Assembly: GCA_031292355.1 (NCBI GenBank)
Contig: JARLHI010000045.1
Coordinates: 1-60,705 of the forward strand
From: Candidatus Obscuribacterales bacterium
Lineage (GTDB): Bacteria > Cyanobacteriota > Vampirovibrionia > Obscuribacterales > Obscuribacteraceae
DNA length: 60,705 nt
Reading direction: 5' to 3'
The notes under the pieces were generated by a model that saw nothing but the letters and a program-made list of their open reading frames with translations, was not told the DNA's origin and ran no database searches. Each line of letters starts with the position of its first letter. Position 1 is the first letter of the stretch. This document shows positions 1-9,087 of the stretch, piece after piece. The position numbers and the translations under genes were made by a program.

Positions 1-275
1 ATCATGCGACTAGACACCCCTTTCAAACTATTTACCAACGCGGACACAGCTACTTTAGGTGGATAATTAACAAGCAAGTGCACGTGGTCATCCTCACCAT
101 CGAACTCTACTAATTCTGCTTGAAAATCGGTGCAAACCTTGGCGAAGATTTCGTGCAAGTCGTCCAGGATTTGTTTAGTGAATACACCTCTGCGATATCG
201 GGTGACAAAGACCAAGTGAACATGTAGTAAGAAAACACAGTGTCTACCTGATCTGATTTCATTTGTGTTAGTCAT
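1..275 (-). CDS. tnpA: IS200-like HUH (Y1) transposase TnpA, 3' end outside window
   Basis: Read on the minus strand from ATG at 273-275, the frame begins MTNTNEIRSGRHCVF and continues with LLHVHLVFVTRYRRGVFT, the standard start of IS200/IS605 TnpA. It contains the HUH metal-binding motif in the string DDHVHLLV and then PPKVAVSALVNSLKG, which is also typical. About 91 of the usual 130-150 residues are inside the window. The catalytic tyrosine region near the C-terminus falls outside, so intactness cannot be judged. Family proteins are single-strand DNA transposases that excise and insert the element at short target sequences. No frameshift is seen in the visible part. The divergent arrangement with tnpB is known in part of this family. 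Confidence 0.88.
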   Translation of the reverse strand, partial: MTNTNEIRSGRHCVFLLHVHLVFVTRYRRGVFTKQILDDLHEIFAKVCTDFQAELVEFDGEDDHVHLLVNYPPKVAVSALVNSLKGVSSRM

Positions 276-297
276 AGACCAACAGTATAATGATGTC

Positions 298-1500
298 ATG
301 CAAAGACTACAAGCCTACAAATTTGCAGTGATACCATCCGGCGAACAAGAGCGTCTAATGCGATGTTTTGCCGGCTCATGTCGCTTTGTGTTTAACAAAG
401 CGTTGGCGTTGCAAAAACAAATGCACGAGAACGGCGAGAAACGACTGAATTACGCCGGGTTGTGTAAGTTACTCACAGAGTGGCGGAACGGCTCAGAGAC
501 ACCATGGTTAAAGGATGCGCCTACACATCCGTTACAACAGGCACTCAAGAATGTCGAGCGTGCCTACACGAATTTCTTTGCTAAACGAGCCGAATTTCCA
601 CGTTTCAAGAAAAAAGGACTTCGCGAAAGCTTTCGCTATCCTGATCCAAAACAAATCAAACTGGATCAAGCTAACAGTCGAATCTTTTTGCCGAAGCTTG
701 GCTGGATGCGCTACCGCAACAGTCGAATGGTACTTGGTGCCGTGAAAAACGTCACTGTTAGTTGGCACAACAGCAAATGGTTTGTGTCGATTCAGACTGA
801 GCGCGAAGTGGAAGTCCCGACACCGCAGGGTGAGGCAATTGGCATTGATATGGGAATTGTTCGCTTCGCCACGCTTTCGGATGGAAGCAGTTTCGCGCCG
901 CTAAATTGCTTCAGGCACCACGAAACTGCTTTGCGCAAAGCGCAGCAAGCCATGAGTCGCAAAACAAAGTTTAGTAATAACTGGAGGAAAGCAAAAAAGA
1001 AAGTACAGCGTTTACATGCGCGTATAGCAAATGTCCGCAATGACTTTTTGCATAAACTGAGCACGTCGATCAGCAAAAGCCACGCGATTGTCTGTGTTGA
1101 GGGATTGCAAGTTGGCAACATGTCTAGGTCGGAAGCGGGTACACAGGAAGCCCCAGGCACCAATGTTCGAGCTAAATCTGGCTTGAACAAATCCATTCTG
1201 GATCAAGGTTGGTTTGAGTTCCGTCGTCAATTAGACTACAAATTAACCTGGAGTGGTGGCTGGTTGATCGCTGTGCCACCACAAAGCACAAGTCGAACGT
1301 GTCCAACTTGTCGTCATGTCGCAAGCGAGAACCGAAAGACTCAATCTGAGTTTTGCTGTATCGAATGCGGTTTCGAAGACAATGCCGATGTCGTCGGTGC
1401 CGTGAACATACTAAGGGAAGGACTTTCCCAGTTAGCCTGCCTAGCGAACGAGACTGCTCGTCGGCAACAGGAACCCACCGAAGCGCTTCTGGTGCGGTAG
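298..1500 (+). CDS. tnpB: TnpB, IS605-family RNA-guided nuclease (Cas12 ancestor)
   Basis: This is a full-length TnpB of 401 residues if it starts at ATG 298 (MQRLQAYKF, the usual family start). A GTG at 265 would add 11 residues that overlap the tnpA start. The RuvC acidic residues are in place: D184 in GIDMGIVRF, E268 in VCVEGLQVGNM and D364 in NADVVGAVNIL. The zinc ribbon CPTCRH...CCIECGF lies at about 335-360. The N-terminal helix-turn-helix region is present, as is LQQALKNVERAYTNFF, a family signature. TnpB proteins use an RNA made from the element's right end to cut DNA next to a target-adjacent motif, which helps the element persist. All catalytic residues are present, so activity is likely. 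The 3' part of the gene plus the end hairpin would encode the guide RNA scaffold. Confidence 0.93.
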   Translation: MQRLQAYKFAVIPSGEQERLMRCFAGSCRFVFNKALALQKQMHENGEKRLNYAGLCKLLTEWRNGSETPWLKDAPTHPLQQALKNVERAYTNFFAKRAEFPRFKKKGLRESFRYPDPKQIKLDQANSRIFLPKLGWMRYRNSRMVLGAVKNVTVSWHNSKWFVSIQTEREVEVPTPQGEAIGIDMGIVRFATLSDGSSFAPLNCFRHHETALRKAQQAMSRKTKFSNNWRKAKKKVQRLHARIANVRNDFLHKLSTSISKSHAIVCVEGLQVGNMSRSEAGTQEAPGTNVRAKSGLNKSILDQGWFEFRRQLDYKLTWSGGWLIAVPPQSTSRTCPTCRHVASENRKTQSEFCCIECGFEDNADVVGAVNILREGLSQLACLANETARRQQEPTEALLVR

Positions 1501-1534
1501 GAATCCTCGCCGTTTACGGCGGGGAGGAGGTCAA
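1501..1534 (+). ncRNA. IS right-end hairpin / 3' end of putative omegaRNA scaffold
   Basis: Directly after the tnpB stop, bases 1505-1524 form a GC-rich stem-loop with a TTTA loop (CCTCGCCG against CGGCGGGG with one wobble), followed by AGGAGGTCAA. In this family the right end is both the transposition end and the 3' scaffold of the TnpB guide RNA. The guide would be the genomic sequence just after the tip, starting near 1535. The exact tip position is inferred. Confidence 0.6.
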
Positions 1535-1578
1535 GCCTGTGACTTTACACGCTAAATGCGACACTCTTTGGCAAGATA

Positions 1579-2694
1579 TCAAACGAGCTGTGCCAGCGCC
1601 GATGGTGCAAAACTCTGAAATTCGTCCGTCTTATTTTCGCGCACTTTAGTTACCCAATGAGGGTCATTCAAAATCGCTCTACCAACCGCAATCAAGTCAA
1701 ACTCGTCTTTTTCCATGCGCGCTCGCAGGCGATTCAAATCGGCTGGTGCAGAACTCTCTCCGCTAAACGAAGAAATCGTATCTAGCGCCAATCCAACCGA
1801 ACCGACGCTTATTGTAGGCACACCAGTTACTTTCTTTGCCCAGCCGGCAAAATTAAGACCATCTGCGCCATCGAGCTCTGGGAATTCGGGCTCCCAGAAA
1901 CGGCGTTGCGAGCAATGTAGGATATCCACGCCTGCCTCAACTAGAGGATTCAGCCAATCCCCCAATTCGGCAGGGGTGTGTGCCATTTTGACATCGTAGT
2001 TTTGCAACTTCCACTGACTGACGCGCAAGATGATCGGAAAGCCAGGTCCCACGGCTGTCCGAATACTTTTTATCACTTCGATAGCAAATTTTGAGCGTTC
2101 TTTTAACGTTGCGCCACCGTAACTGTCGGAGCGTTTGTTTAATTCCGACCAGAAAAATTGATCGACAAGATAGCCGTGAGCACCGTGGACTTCGACGACG
2201 TCAAAGCCCAGTCGTTTGGCGTCAGCTGCTGCCGAAGCAAAAGCTGTGATACTATCTGCGATATCTTGCTCAGACATTACGCGACCACGTGGCTCATCTG
2301 GTGCACCAAGGCCGGAGGGACTTTCGATATCAGGTTGTTCCCACTGCGATCTGCGATTTGGTGCCGAGCCTACGTGCCAGATTTGTGGTCCCATGCGGCC
2401 GCCAGACTCGTGTACGGCATCGATGACTCTAGACCAGCCTTTAAGTGGTGCTTCTCCATAAAACAGTGGAATATTTTCGTCGTTACGTGAACCGTTTCTG
2501 GCGATCGTCGTACCTTCGGATAAAATCAATCCGACGCCATCTTCTGCTCGACGTTTGTAATAGTCTGCCACTTGTTGTGTGGGAATGCCATTCGGCGAGA
2601 AGGATCGCGTCATGGGCGCCATTACAATGCGGTTGGGAATCGTAAACGAACCCAGAGTGAAGGGCTGAAATAGGATATCGTTATTGTTTGACAT
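1579..2694 (-). CDS. NADH:flavin oxidoreductase, Old Yellow Enzyme family
   Basis: This is a 371-residue FMN enzyme of the OYE/N-ethylmaleimide-reductase type. It would reduce activated C=C bonds of enones or similar electrophiles with NAD(P)H in the cytoplasm. The sequence shows the N-terminal NRIVMAPMTRS motif, the YYKRRAEDGVGLILSEGT segment, the substrate-side HVGS region, EVHGAHGYLVDQFFW (a family hallmark), the phosphate-binding end DLIAVGRAILNDPHW, and a SVGSVG segment before it. Length fits the family. The start is set at ATG 2694 (MSNNNDILFQPF), because the 42 codons upstream in frame look nothing like family members. It is monocistronic and points toward the IS element, whose end lies about 45 bp beyond the stop. 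The substrate cannot be told. Confidence 0.9.
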   Translation of the reverse strand: MSNNNDILFQPFTLGSFTIPNRIVMAPMTRSFSPNGIPTQQVADYYKRRAEDGVGLILSEGTTIARNGSRNDENIPLFYGEAPLKGWSRVIDAVHESGGRMGPQIWHVGSAPNRRSQWEQPDIESPSGLGAPDEPRGRVMSEQDIADSITAFASAAADAKRLGFDVVEVHGAHGYLVDQFFWSELNKRSDSYGGATLKERSKFAIEVIKSIRTAVGPGFPIILRVSQWKLQNYDVKMAHTPAELGDWLNPLVEAGVDILHCSQRRFWEPEFPELDGADGLNFAGWAKKVTGVPTISVGSVGLALDTISSFSGESSAPADLNRLRARMEKDEFDLIAVGRAILNDPHWVTKVRENKTDEFQSFAPSALAQLV

Positions 2695-3171
2695 TAGAAA
2701 CTCTCGATGCTGAAACAAACCCGGTTCAAAGGACCAATGGTGCCGATAAAACTCATGGTACGACCGGTCGTCTAGTAAAATCAAGACAACTTTAAGTGGT
2801 TCTTCACACCGCGGTTGCATGAGTCTTTCCGAAGACCCGTGATCCGAAGTTTTCTGATATCGATAGCATCGTCATCACCAGTATGCTGAATGTGTTTATG
2901 CCCCATGTAGGCTTGTATAGCCCTCGTATCGATGCCTGCAGGCGCAAGTTGATACCCTTGCCAGGACGAAGCATGTGTGGGTGAACGCTTAATTCCAAGC
3001 CGGCTTCGATGCCCGCCCTGGCAACAAGCTTTTGAATTGAGATAGTTTATGCATTCTTAATCCTGGTGTTAGATGGCAGGATGTGTAATGAAGGCCCACA
3101 AGCTGACGTGTCTGTTCCATTATTATGGAATCTGGCTTACTCGCACTTCGTGCTCGACGCCGTGGAGACCC
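2695..3171. other. Intergenic stretch without a convincing gene
   Basis: This stretch separates two divergently transcribed genes and should hold both promoters. Short open frames exist on both strands but none has family-like composition or a good ribosome binding site. No clear repeat or RNA was seen. Confidence 0.5.
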
Positions 3172-4410
3172 ATGCAAGAAACTTTTGAGACCCGTGACCG
3201 CAAGCGACCGTTAAAGGTGTACGTCACCCCAAATGAGCGCCAGCCCTTGCCCGCCATCCGTTCCCTGTGCAGCTGGGGGCTAGTGCTGAGCCTGAGCGCC
3301 AGCGCCCCCCTGGCCGTTTGGTCCGCCGAGACCCCGACCGAAGGCGGCGAGGCCCCGGTGCTGCGCAGCACCATTATCCAGACCGAGCGCAACCGTCCGC
3401 AAGACCCGACCGTCAACATGGGCGATGTGCGTGTGGTGGCCCCCGGCACAGCGTTGGATCTGGTTCTTGCGAGCGAGATTGAAGCCGGCGAGACTGTGGA
3501 AGGCGATCAGTTCTTCGGCAAAATCATCAAAGACGTGACGGTGGATGGCCAGGCGGTGATACCCAGAGGCACGGTGATGCACGGGGTGCTGAGCACTGTG
3601 GAAGGGCCGAAGCGCGCTGGCCGCAATGGCTACATCACGACGCGCTTTGATTATTTAATCACGCCTGACGGGCGTAAAGTCCCGATTGAGGGCAACAGCA
3701 CCACGCGGGATTCCAAAGGTAAGGCCGCAGCCAAAGTTGTCGGGCGTGCGGCGGGCTATACCGCCGTTGGTGGCGTGCTGGGCACATTGATGGCGCTGCA
3801 ATATGGCGGTCTGGCGGCAGCGGCGGCCAGCCACGGGACCGTCTTGGCGGGTGGAGCGGCCATTGGTGGGGCTGCCGGGCTGACAACCGCCATGGTAATG
3901 AAGGGTAACAGCGTCATGCTCCAGCCTGGCGCAGAAATGCAGGTTAAGCTCAGAGAGCCTCTTGAATTGCCCACCATGACCATGCCCAATGAGACGGCGG
4001 AAGATTTCAACATCCCTGATCTGAAGGTGAAGGTGGCAGGCATGCGCTTTGACCACCACCACTTCGGCGAAATGACCGAAATTAAGTTAACGCTGGATGT
4101 TTTGAACCAAACCAAAAATACGTTCTCCATGTTTGATATCGGCTTGGAGGACGAGCTGGGCAACCTGTTCTTCCCTTCTCCTCCTGGCGATACGAGCATA
4201 TCGTTAAACAAAATTGAGCCCAGCAGTCACGTCAACATCAACATCAACTTCAGCGTGTACAACGTCAAACTCCGCCACAAGTTGGTGTTCTTCAAGCCGT
4301 ATTCTCGTGAACCGCTGGCAAAATTTGCCCTGACCGATGCGATGCTAGCAAGCGGCAAAGCCGGCCCCAAAGCCAAGCGCGCGGCCACTGAAACGCGCCA
4401 GCCCGAGTGA
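3172..4410 (+). CDS. Envelope protein with signal segment and glycine-zipper hairpin, function unknown
   Basis: About 412 residues from ATG 3172 (MQETFETRDRKRP); an in-frame ATG at 3073 would add 33 unlikely residues. A hydrophobic segment near residues 28-50 (LCSWGLVLSLSASAPLAVW) suggests export or membrane anchoring. Next comes a beta-rich region (VVAPGTALDLVLASEIEAG, then AVIPRGTVMHGVLS) whose pattern recalls the C-terminal barrel of VirB10/TrbI-type proteins. A long Gly/Ala-rich stretch (GGVLGTLMALQYGGLAAAA, AAIGGAAGLTTAMV) resembles a glycine zipper or antenna hairpin, and a C-terminal beta domain follows. The likeness to VirB10 is only in pattern, and no other type IV secretion gene is nearby. 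Coding GC is clearly higher than in the genes around it. It may be a transferred gene or a leftover of a larger locus. Confidence 0.7.
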   Translation: MQETFETRDRKRPLKVYVTPNERQPLPAIRSLCSWGLVLSLSASAPLAVWSAETPTEGGEAPVLRSTIIQTERNRPQDPTVNMGDVRVVAPGTALDLVLASEIEAGETVEGDQFFGKIIKDVTVDGQAVIPRGTVMHGVLSTVEGPKRAGRNGYITTRFDYLITPDGRKVPIEGNSTTRDSKGKAAAKVVGRAAGYTAVGGVLGTLMALQYGGLAAAAASHGTVLAGGAAIGGAAGLTTAMVMKGNSVMLQPGAEMQVKLREPLELPTMTMPNETAEDFNIPDLKVKVAGMRFDHHHFGEMTEIKLTLDVLNQTKNTFSMFDIGLEDELGNLFFPSPPGDTSISLNKIEPSSHVNININFSVYNVKLRHKLVFFKPYSREPLAKFALTDAMLASGKAGPKAKRAATETRQPE

Positions 4411-4641
4411 GCTGGCCATGTATTTTGCCATTATAGGCGGTGGCAACAATATCAGCTCTTTCAGGGCAGATTGTGTATTTACTGCTTCAGCTTCTGCTTT
4501 CAACTGCGGTCCATTTGCTGAGAACACTAAAATCAAATCATTTTCAAAACTATACGTAGACCACGTCACGAAGCGGATGGACACTTTACCGTCACAATCT
4601 TGCGGTAAGCTGATAGTTACTGTAAAAGTAACAAATAACGG
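4411..4641 (+). promoter_or_regulatory. Upstream region of the RND efflux operon
   Basis: About 230 bp of AT-richer DNA precedes the first gene of the efflux operon. It should contain the operon promoter, but no clear -35/-10 pair could be chosen. A 75-codon open frame here overlaps the adaptor start and is judged spurious. Confidence 0.35.
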
Positions 4642-5793
4642 ATGATGAAACTGTTTAAAACATTGGCACTGTGTTGGAGCGCCTTACTGGTCGTACTGTC
4701 TTTATCAGGCTGTCAGACACCGTCTGACGGCAAAATGACTCACCAGGTCAGTAAACCCCTTGTCAAAGATCTAGCGCTGAATGCTGACGAAGCATCACAT
4801 ACGGCTTACGAGGTCAGTAAACCCTTTGTCAAAGACCTGACGCTGAATGATGAATATGTCTGCCAGATTAGAGCCATACAGCATATTGAAATTCGTTCAT
4901 TAGAAAAAGGGTACCTGCAAAATGTACTGGTAGACGAAGGTGAATTTGTTCATCAGGGACAATTGCTTTTTCAAATAAAGCCCAGTGTCTACGAAGCCGA
5001 TGTTCACAAATCAGAAGCAGAGGTTGCGCTTTCCAAAATTGAGCTGGAGAACAACCAGGCACTTGTTGACAAGGACATCATTTCTGCCACTGAAGCCTCT
5101 ATGTCTGCCGCCAAGCTTGATAAAGAGAAAGCGGAACTCGAGTTAGCCAAAGCGCATTTAGGCTTCACCGAGATTCGAGCCCCGTTTGACGGGCTGATAG
5201 GGCGCTTTGGTAATATCAGGCTGGGCAGCCTGCTGGAAGAAAACGACCTGCTGACGACCTTAAGCGATATGCATCGAATTTGGGTGTACTTCAATGTGCC
5301 CGAAGCTCAGTACCTGGCCTACATGAAGAACAAAAATGGGGTTCAGAAAGTCCAACTGGAACTCGCCAATAAGGAAATTTATCCTGAACCTGGAACGATA
5401 GAAACCATTCAGTCAGACTTTAATAGTACTTCAGGCAATATTGCCTTTCGAGCGAGGTTTGATAACCCGCACGCCCTACTGCGTTACGGGCAAACAGGCA
5501 AAATACTATGGCCCAAGGAGGTTAAACAGGCGGTCATTGTGCCTCAAAAATCCACTTTTGAAATTCTAGATAAACGCTTTATGTTTGTTGTCGACAAAGC
5601 CGGGGTGATTCATGAACGTGAGATAAAAGTTGCCCGTGAGGAGCCCAACGTTTACATAGTCGCCTCTGGCATAACTCCTGATGACATGTTCCTGCTTGAG
5701 CGGCAGAACAAAATAGATAAAGGCGACAAAATCAGTTACAAGCTGATTGATCCCAAAAGTGCTATTGAGAATTTAAAACTGTATGCAGAGTAG
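4642..5793 (+). CDS. RND efflux periplasmic adaptor (membrane fusion) lipoprotein
   Basis: 383 residues. The N-terminus is a lipoprotein signal with lipobox LSGC (Cys24). An unusual imperfect duplication follows, then the HlyD/AcrA order: lipoyl half (EIRSLEKGYLQNVLVDEGEFV), a short coiled-coil hairpin (about 100-165), the second lipoyl half (AHLGFTEIRAPFDGLIGRF), a beta-barrel domain and a membrane-proximal domain. Family proteins bridge the inner-membrane pump and the outer-membrane channel. It is the first gene of a tight operon: the pump starts 17 bp after its stop, and the channel follows 10 bp after the pump. An MM start leaves ATG 4645 as an equal choice. The substrate is unknown. Confidence 0.92.
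   Translation: MMKLFKTLALCWSALLVVLSLSGCQTPSDGKMTHQVSKPLVKDLALNADEASHTAYEVSKPFVKDLTLNDEYVCQIRAIQHIEIRSLEKGYLQNVLVDEGEFVHQGQLLFQIKPSVYEADVHKSEAEVALSKIELENNQALVDKDIISATEASMSAAKLDKEKAELELAKAHLGFTEIRAPFDGLIGRFGNIRLGSLLEENDLLTTLSDMHRIWVYFNVPEAQYLAYMKNKNGVQKVQLELANKEIYPEPGTIETIQSDFNSTSGNIAFRARFDNPHALLRYGQTGKILWPKEVKQAVIVPQKSTFEILDKRFMFVVDKAGVIHEREIKVAREEPNVYIVASGITPDDMFLLERQNKIDKGDKISYKLIDPKSAIENLKLYAE
4745..4850 (+). repeat. Imperfect 66-bp tandem duplication inside the adaptor gene
   Basis: The 40-bp block beginning AGGTCAGTAAACCC at 4745 recurs at 4811. In protein this gives VSKPLVKDLALN followed 22 residues later by VSKPFVKDLTLN. It lies just after the lipidated Cys, so it lengthens the linker between the membrane anchor and the first lipoyl half. 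Confidence 0.85.
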
Positions 5794-5810
5794 TTTAGGT
5801 TTGGCCAGCC

Positions 5811-8800
5811 ATGTTTAGTAACGTTCTTAAACGGCCGGTACTCGGGATTGTTATCTCAGTTTTAATCGTTTTCCTCGGCTGCCTGTGCATTGTGCAGCTT
5901 CCTATTTCACAATTCCCCCAAATCGCGCCCACCGTCGTCAATGTCTTTATAGCCTATCCCGGTGCCAGTGCCGATGTGCTTACCAAGTCGACGCTGGTAC
6001 CACTGGAAGCGGCCATAAACGGCGTGCCGGGCATGCGCTATATGTCCTCTGATGCCACCAGCGCCGGTGAGGCCACCCTCCGTATGGTATTTGAACCAGG
6101 CACCGATTCCAACCAGGCGGTGGTTAGCGTCAAAACCCGGGTGGATCAGGTGATGACCTCATTACCTGATCTCGTTCAGCGAGAGGGGGTCATCATCAGA
6201 CCCCTGCAGTCCTCCATGCTGATGTATGTGAATCTGTATTCTGATTCCGATTCCTTTAACGAGAAATACCTGTTTAATTACGCCTATACCAAGCTAATAC
6301 CGGAAATTCAACGGATTACAGGGGTTGCGAACGCATCCTTACTGGGTAGCAGAACGTATGCCATGAGGCTGTGGCTTAAGCCTGATCGCATGCGAGCCTA
6401 CAATATCTCTTCGGAAGACGTGGTCGAGGCCGTTAAAAACCAGAGTCTTATTGCCCGCCCTGGCCGGCTCGGCATCAGCTCGGGGAAAAATGCCCAGGCG
6501 ACTGAATATGTGCTTAATTATGTCGGCCGCTATACCGAGCCTGAGCAGTACGAAAATATCATTATCAAAAGCTCCGGGTTTGGTGAAATGGTCAAGCTTA
6601 AAGACATTGCCACCGTGGAGCTGGGCAGTGAGTTCTATGATATTTACACGAATCTGGATGGAAAGTCCTCCGCGTCTATCGTGCTGAAACAGACGTCCGA
6701 TAGCAATGCCAGGGAAGTCATCAAAAAGGTCAAAGCCAAAATTAGTGAACTCTCCAAGGCGTTTCCTGACGGTATACACGTTCAGTACAGCTACGACGTC
6801 TCCAAGTTTTTGGACGCCTCGATTGAGCAGGTCATCGACACCATCCGAGATGCGTTTATTCTGGTCACCCTGGTCGTCTTTCTATTTCTGGGGGACTGGC
6901 GCTCCACCGTCATTCCTGTCATTGCCGTACCTATTTCACTAATAGGGCCATTTTTTGTGCTCTCGCTGTTTGGCATGTCCATTAACCTGATTACCTTATT
7001 TGCTTTGGTGCTGGCTATCGGCATTGTGGTGGATGATGCCATTGTGGTGGTTGAAGCCGTCCACAGCAACATGGAGAAAGACCCATCGCTAACGCCTTAT
7101 GCGGCGACGCAAAAAGCCATGGGCGAACTGGGAAGCGCTATTCTGGCCATCACGCTGGTGATGATTTCGGTGTTTGTGCCTATAGCCTTCGTTCCCGGCC
7201 CGGTGGGTGTATTTTACCGGCAGTTTTCTATCACGATGGCAAGCGCCATCATAATTTCGGCGTTGGTGGCGTTAACGCTAACGCCTGTTTTATGCGCCAT
7301 GTTTCTTAAAAACCATGCCAATCATGCCGGTCATGCGGGCCATGCCGGTCACAAGCCCTCTTTCAACGTATTCAAATGGTTTATTGGTCAATTCAACGCA
7401 GCTTTCGAAGTACTCACTCGCGCTTATATGTGGCTGTTAAATCGTACCGTCACCAATAAAATAATGTGCTTGGGGGTCATCCTGTTATTTGTTGCCGGCA
7501 TTGTTTATATGAGCGGAAAGGTTTCCTCCGGCTTTGTCCCGAATGAAGACCAGGGCACCATCTACGCTATTGTTCAAACACCACCGGGGTCTTCGCTGGA
7601 ATATACAAACAAAGTGATGGGCCAGCTGGAAAAAATGACCAAAGCGATTGACGGGGTCGAGTCGGTGACGTCGATGGCGGGCTACGAAATCATGACAGAG
7701 GGCAGAGGTTCCAATGCCGGGACCTGTCTTGTTAACCTCAAAAACTGGGAAGAACGCAAGCAAAACGTCCATGAAATTATTGAGGAATTAGAGCAACACA
7801 CTGCTGGATTGGGAGGCCGGGTTGAATTTTTTGAGCCGCCAGCCATTCCTGGCTTTGGCTCTTCTGGTGGATTTTCGTTGCGATTACTGGATAAAACCGG
7901 CGATCTCCGCTATCAGGAGCTGCAAGTGGCCACTCAAGCCTTTATGCAAAACCTGGGTAAACGCAAAGAGATTTCAGGGCTGTTTACCTTCTACAATGCG
8001 TCCTACCCGCAATATGAAATCAAAATCGATAACCAGATGGCCATGCAGAAGGGTGTTTCTATCGCTGACGCTATGAGAAACCTGGATGTTGTAAACAGCG
8101 GCTCTTATGAGCAAGGTTTTGTTAAATTCGGTCGGTTTTTTAAAGTCTTTACCCAGGCAGCCCCTGAATACCGAAGAAATCTGGATGATTTGAAGACTCA
8201 GTTTGTCAAAAATGACCAAGGGGACATGGTGCCCTATTCGTCGTTTATGACCCTGGAAAAAACAAAAGGGGCCAATGAAATTACGCGTTATAACATGTAC
8301 AACTCTGCAGCCATTCGTGGATTCCCGGCAAAAGGCTATACGTCTGGCGACGCCATTCAGGCCATTCGTGAGGTGGCTAAAAATACCCTGTCTCGCGACT
8401 TCGACATTGCCTGGGAAGATCTGGCCTACGACGAAGCGAAACGAGGTAATGAATTTGTCATTATTTGTTTGATTGTTGTGCTTTTTGTCTACTTAGTGCT
8501 GGCGGCCCAGTACGAAAACTTTGTGCTGCCTTTGGCTGTACTCTTTTCCTTGCCCGTCGGTATTTTTGGCTCCTTCTCAATGCTCAAACTGATGGGACTG
8601 GCCAACGATGTGTATGCACAAATTGCCATTATTACTCTGGTTGGACTGCTGGGTAAAAATGCTGTCTTAATCGTCGAGTTTGCGGTTCAAAAACGGAATG
8701 AAGGCTTGTCGTTGCGAGACGCTGCCCTGGAAGGCGCCAGGATGCGGTTTCGACCTATCCTGATGACGTCCTTTGCCTTTGTCGCAGGGCTTATCCCCCT

Positions 8801-9077
8801 TGTGGTGTCGCATGGCGCAGGCGCTGTGGGCAATAGAACCCTTGGTTCATCTGCTATGGGTGGGATGGTAACGGGCACCATCATCGGCGTGTTGGTTATT
8901 CCGGGGCTCTACTTTCTTTTCGCCACCCTGGTTGATGGCAAGAACCTGCTGAAAGATGAAGTCCATACCAGTCTTACGGAATCCATTGTGACGACCCGAA
9001 AGAACCGTTGGAAAAAACAGAGAAAGATAAAAGGACTAATTAAATTACTGCTTAAAAAAATGGAGTCTAAGAATTAG
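5811..9077 (+). CDS. RND efflux pump, HAE1/AcrB type, with His-rich cytoplasmic insert
   Basis: 1088 residues, a normal length for the hydrophobe/amphiphile efflux-1 family. It starts MFSNVLKRPVLGIVISVL (TM1). It shows the porter repeats, GDWRSTVIPVIAVPISL and the TM4 proton-relay motif IGIVVDDAIVVVEAV with its paired aspartates. It ends with the matching second-half helices (LVLAAQYENFVLPLAVLFSLP, VGLLGKNAVLIVEF, RFRPILMTSFAFVAGLIPLV). It would use the proton gradient to pull substrates from the periplasm or inner membrane. After TM6 (LTLTPVLCAMFLK) lies NHANHAGHAGHAGHK, a His-rich insert encoded by short repeats at about 7311-7353, on the predicted cytoplasmic side. The C-terminus is unusually basic. 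It is the middle gene of the operon. Confidence 0.95.
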   Translation: MFSNVLKRPVLGIVISVLIVFLGCLCIVQLPISQFPQIAPTVVNVFIAYPGASADVLTKSTLVPLEAAINGVPGMRYMSSDATSAGEATLRMVFEPGTDSNQAVVSVKTRVDQVMTSLPDLVQREGVIIRPLQSSMLMYVNLYSDSDSFNEKYLFNYAYTKLIPEIQRITGVANASLLGSRTYAMRLWLKPDRMRAYNISSEDVVEAVKNQSLIARPGRLGISSGKNAQATEYVLNYVGRYTEPEQYENIIIKSSGFGEMVKLKDIATVELGSEFYDIYTNLDGKSSASIVLKQTSDSNAREVIKKVKAKISELSKAFPDGIHVQYSYDVSKFLDASIEQVIDTIRDAFILVTLVVFLFLGDWRSTVIPVIAVPISLIGPFFVLSLFGMSINLITLFALVLAIGIVVDDAIVVVEAVHSNMEKDPSLTPYAATQKAMGELGSAILAITLVMISVFVPIAFVPGPVGVFYRQFSITMASAIIISALVALTLTPVLCAMFLKNHANHAGHAGHAGHKPSFNVFKWFIGQFNAAFEVLTRAYMWLLNRTVTNKIMCLGVILLFVAGIVYMSGKVSSGFVPNEDQGTIYAIVQTPPGSSLEYTNKVMGQLEKMTKAIDGVESVTSMAGYEIMTEGRGSNAGTCLVNLKNWEERKQNVHEIIEELEQHTAGLGGRVEFFEPPAIPGFGSSGGFSLRLLDKTGDLRYQELQVATQAFMQNLGKRKEISGLFTFYNASYPQYEIKIDNQMAMQKGVSIADAMRNLDVVNSGSYEQGFVKFGRFFKVFTQAAPEYRRNLDDLKTQFVKNDQGDMVPYSSFMTLEKTKGANEITRYNMYNSAAIRGFPAKGYTSGDAIQAIREVAKNTLSRDFDIAWEDLAYDEAKRGNEFVIICLIVVLFVYLVLAAQYENFVLPLAVLFSLPVGIFGSFSMLKLMGLANDVYAQIAIITLVGLLGKNAVLIVEFAVQKRNEGLSLRDAALEGARMRFRPILMTSFAFVAGLIPLVVSHGAGAVGNRTLGSSAMGGMVTGTIIGVLVIPGLYFLFATLVDGKNLLKDEVHTSLTESIVTTRKNRWKKQRKIKGLIKLLLKKMESKN

Positions 9078-9087
9078 TCGGTCAACC

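Larger units (their letters stand above)
1..1534. mobile_element. IS200/IS605-type insertion sequence, one end and most of the element
   Basis: Two divergent genes, tnpA on the minus strand (cut by the window start) and tnpB on the plus strand, have start codons about 22 bp apart. Just after tnpB a GC-rich imperfect hairpin (1505-1524) is followed by a short tail, which is the usual form of the right end in this family. The other end lies outside the window, so the target pentanucleotide and exact tip cannot be read. The right tip is estimated near 1534. The element sits about 45 bp from the stop codon of the flavin oxidoreductase gene. Confidence 0.85.

Noticed and set aside
3655..4062. Minus-strand frames inside the glycine-zipper protein gene
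   Set aside because: Shadow frames of a GC-rich gene. The plus-strand frame has clear domain structure.
4418..4645. 75-codon gene before the adaptor
   Set aside because: It overlaps the adaptor start, has no binding site and no protein-like pattern, so it is better seen as upstream control region.
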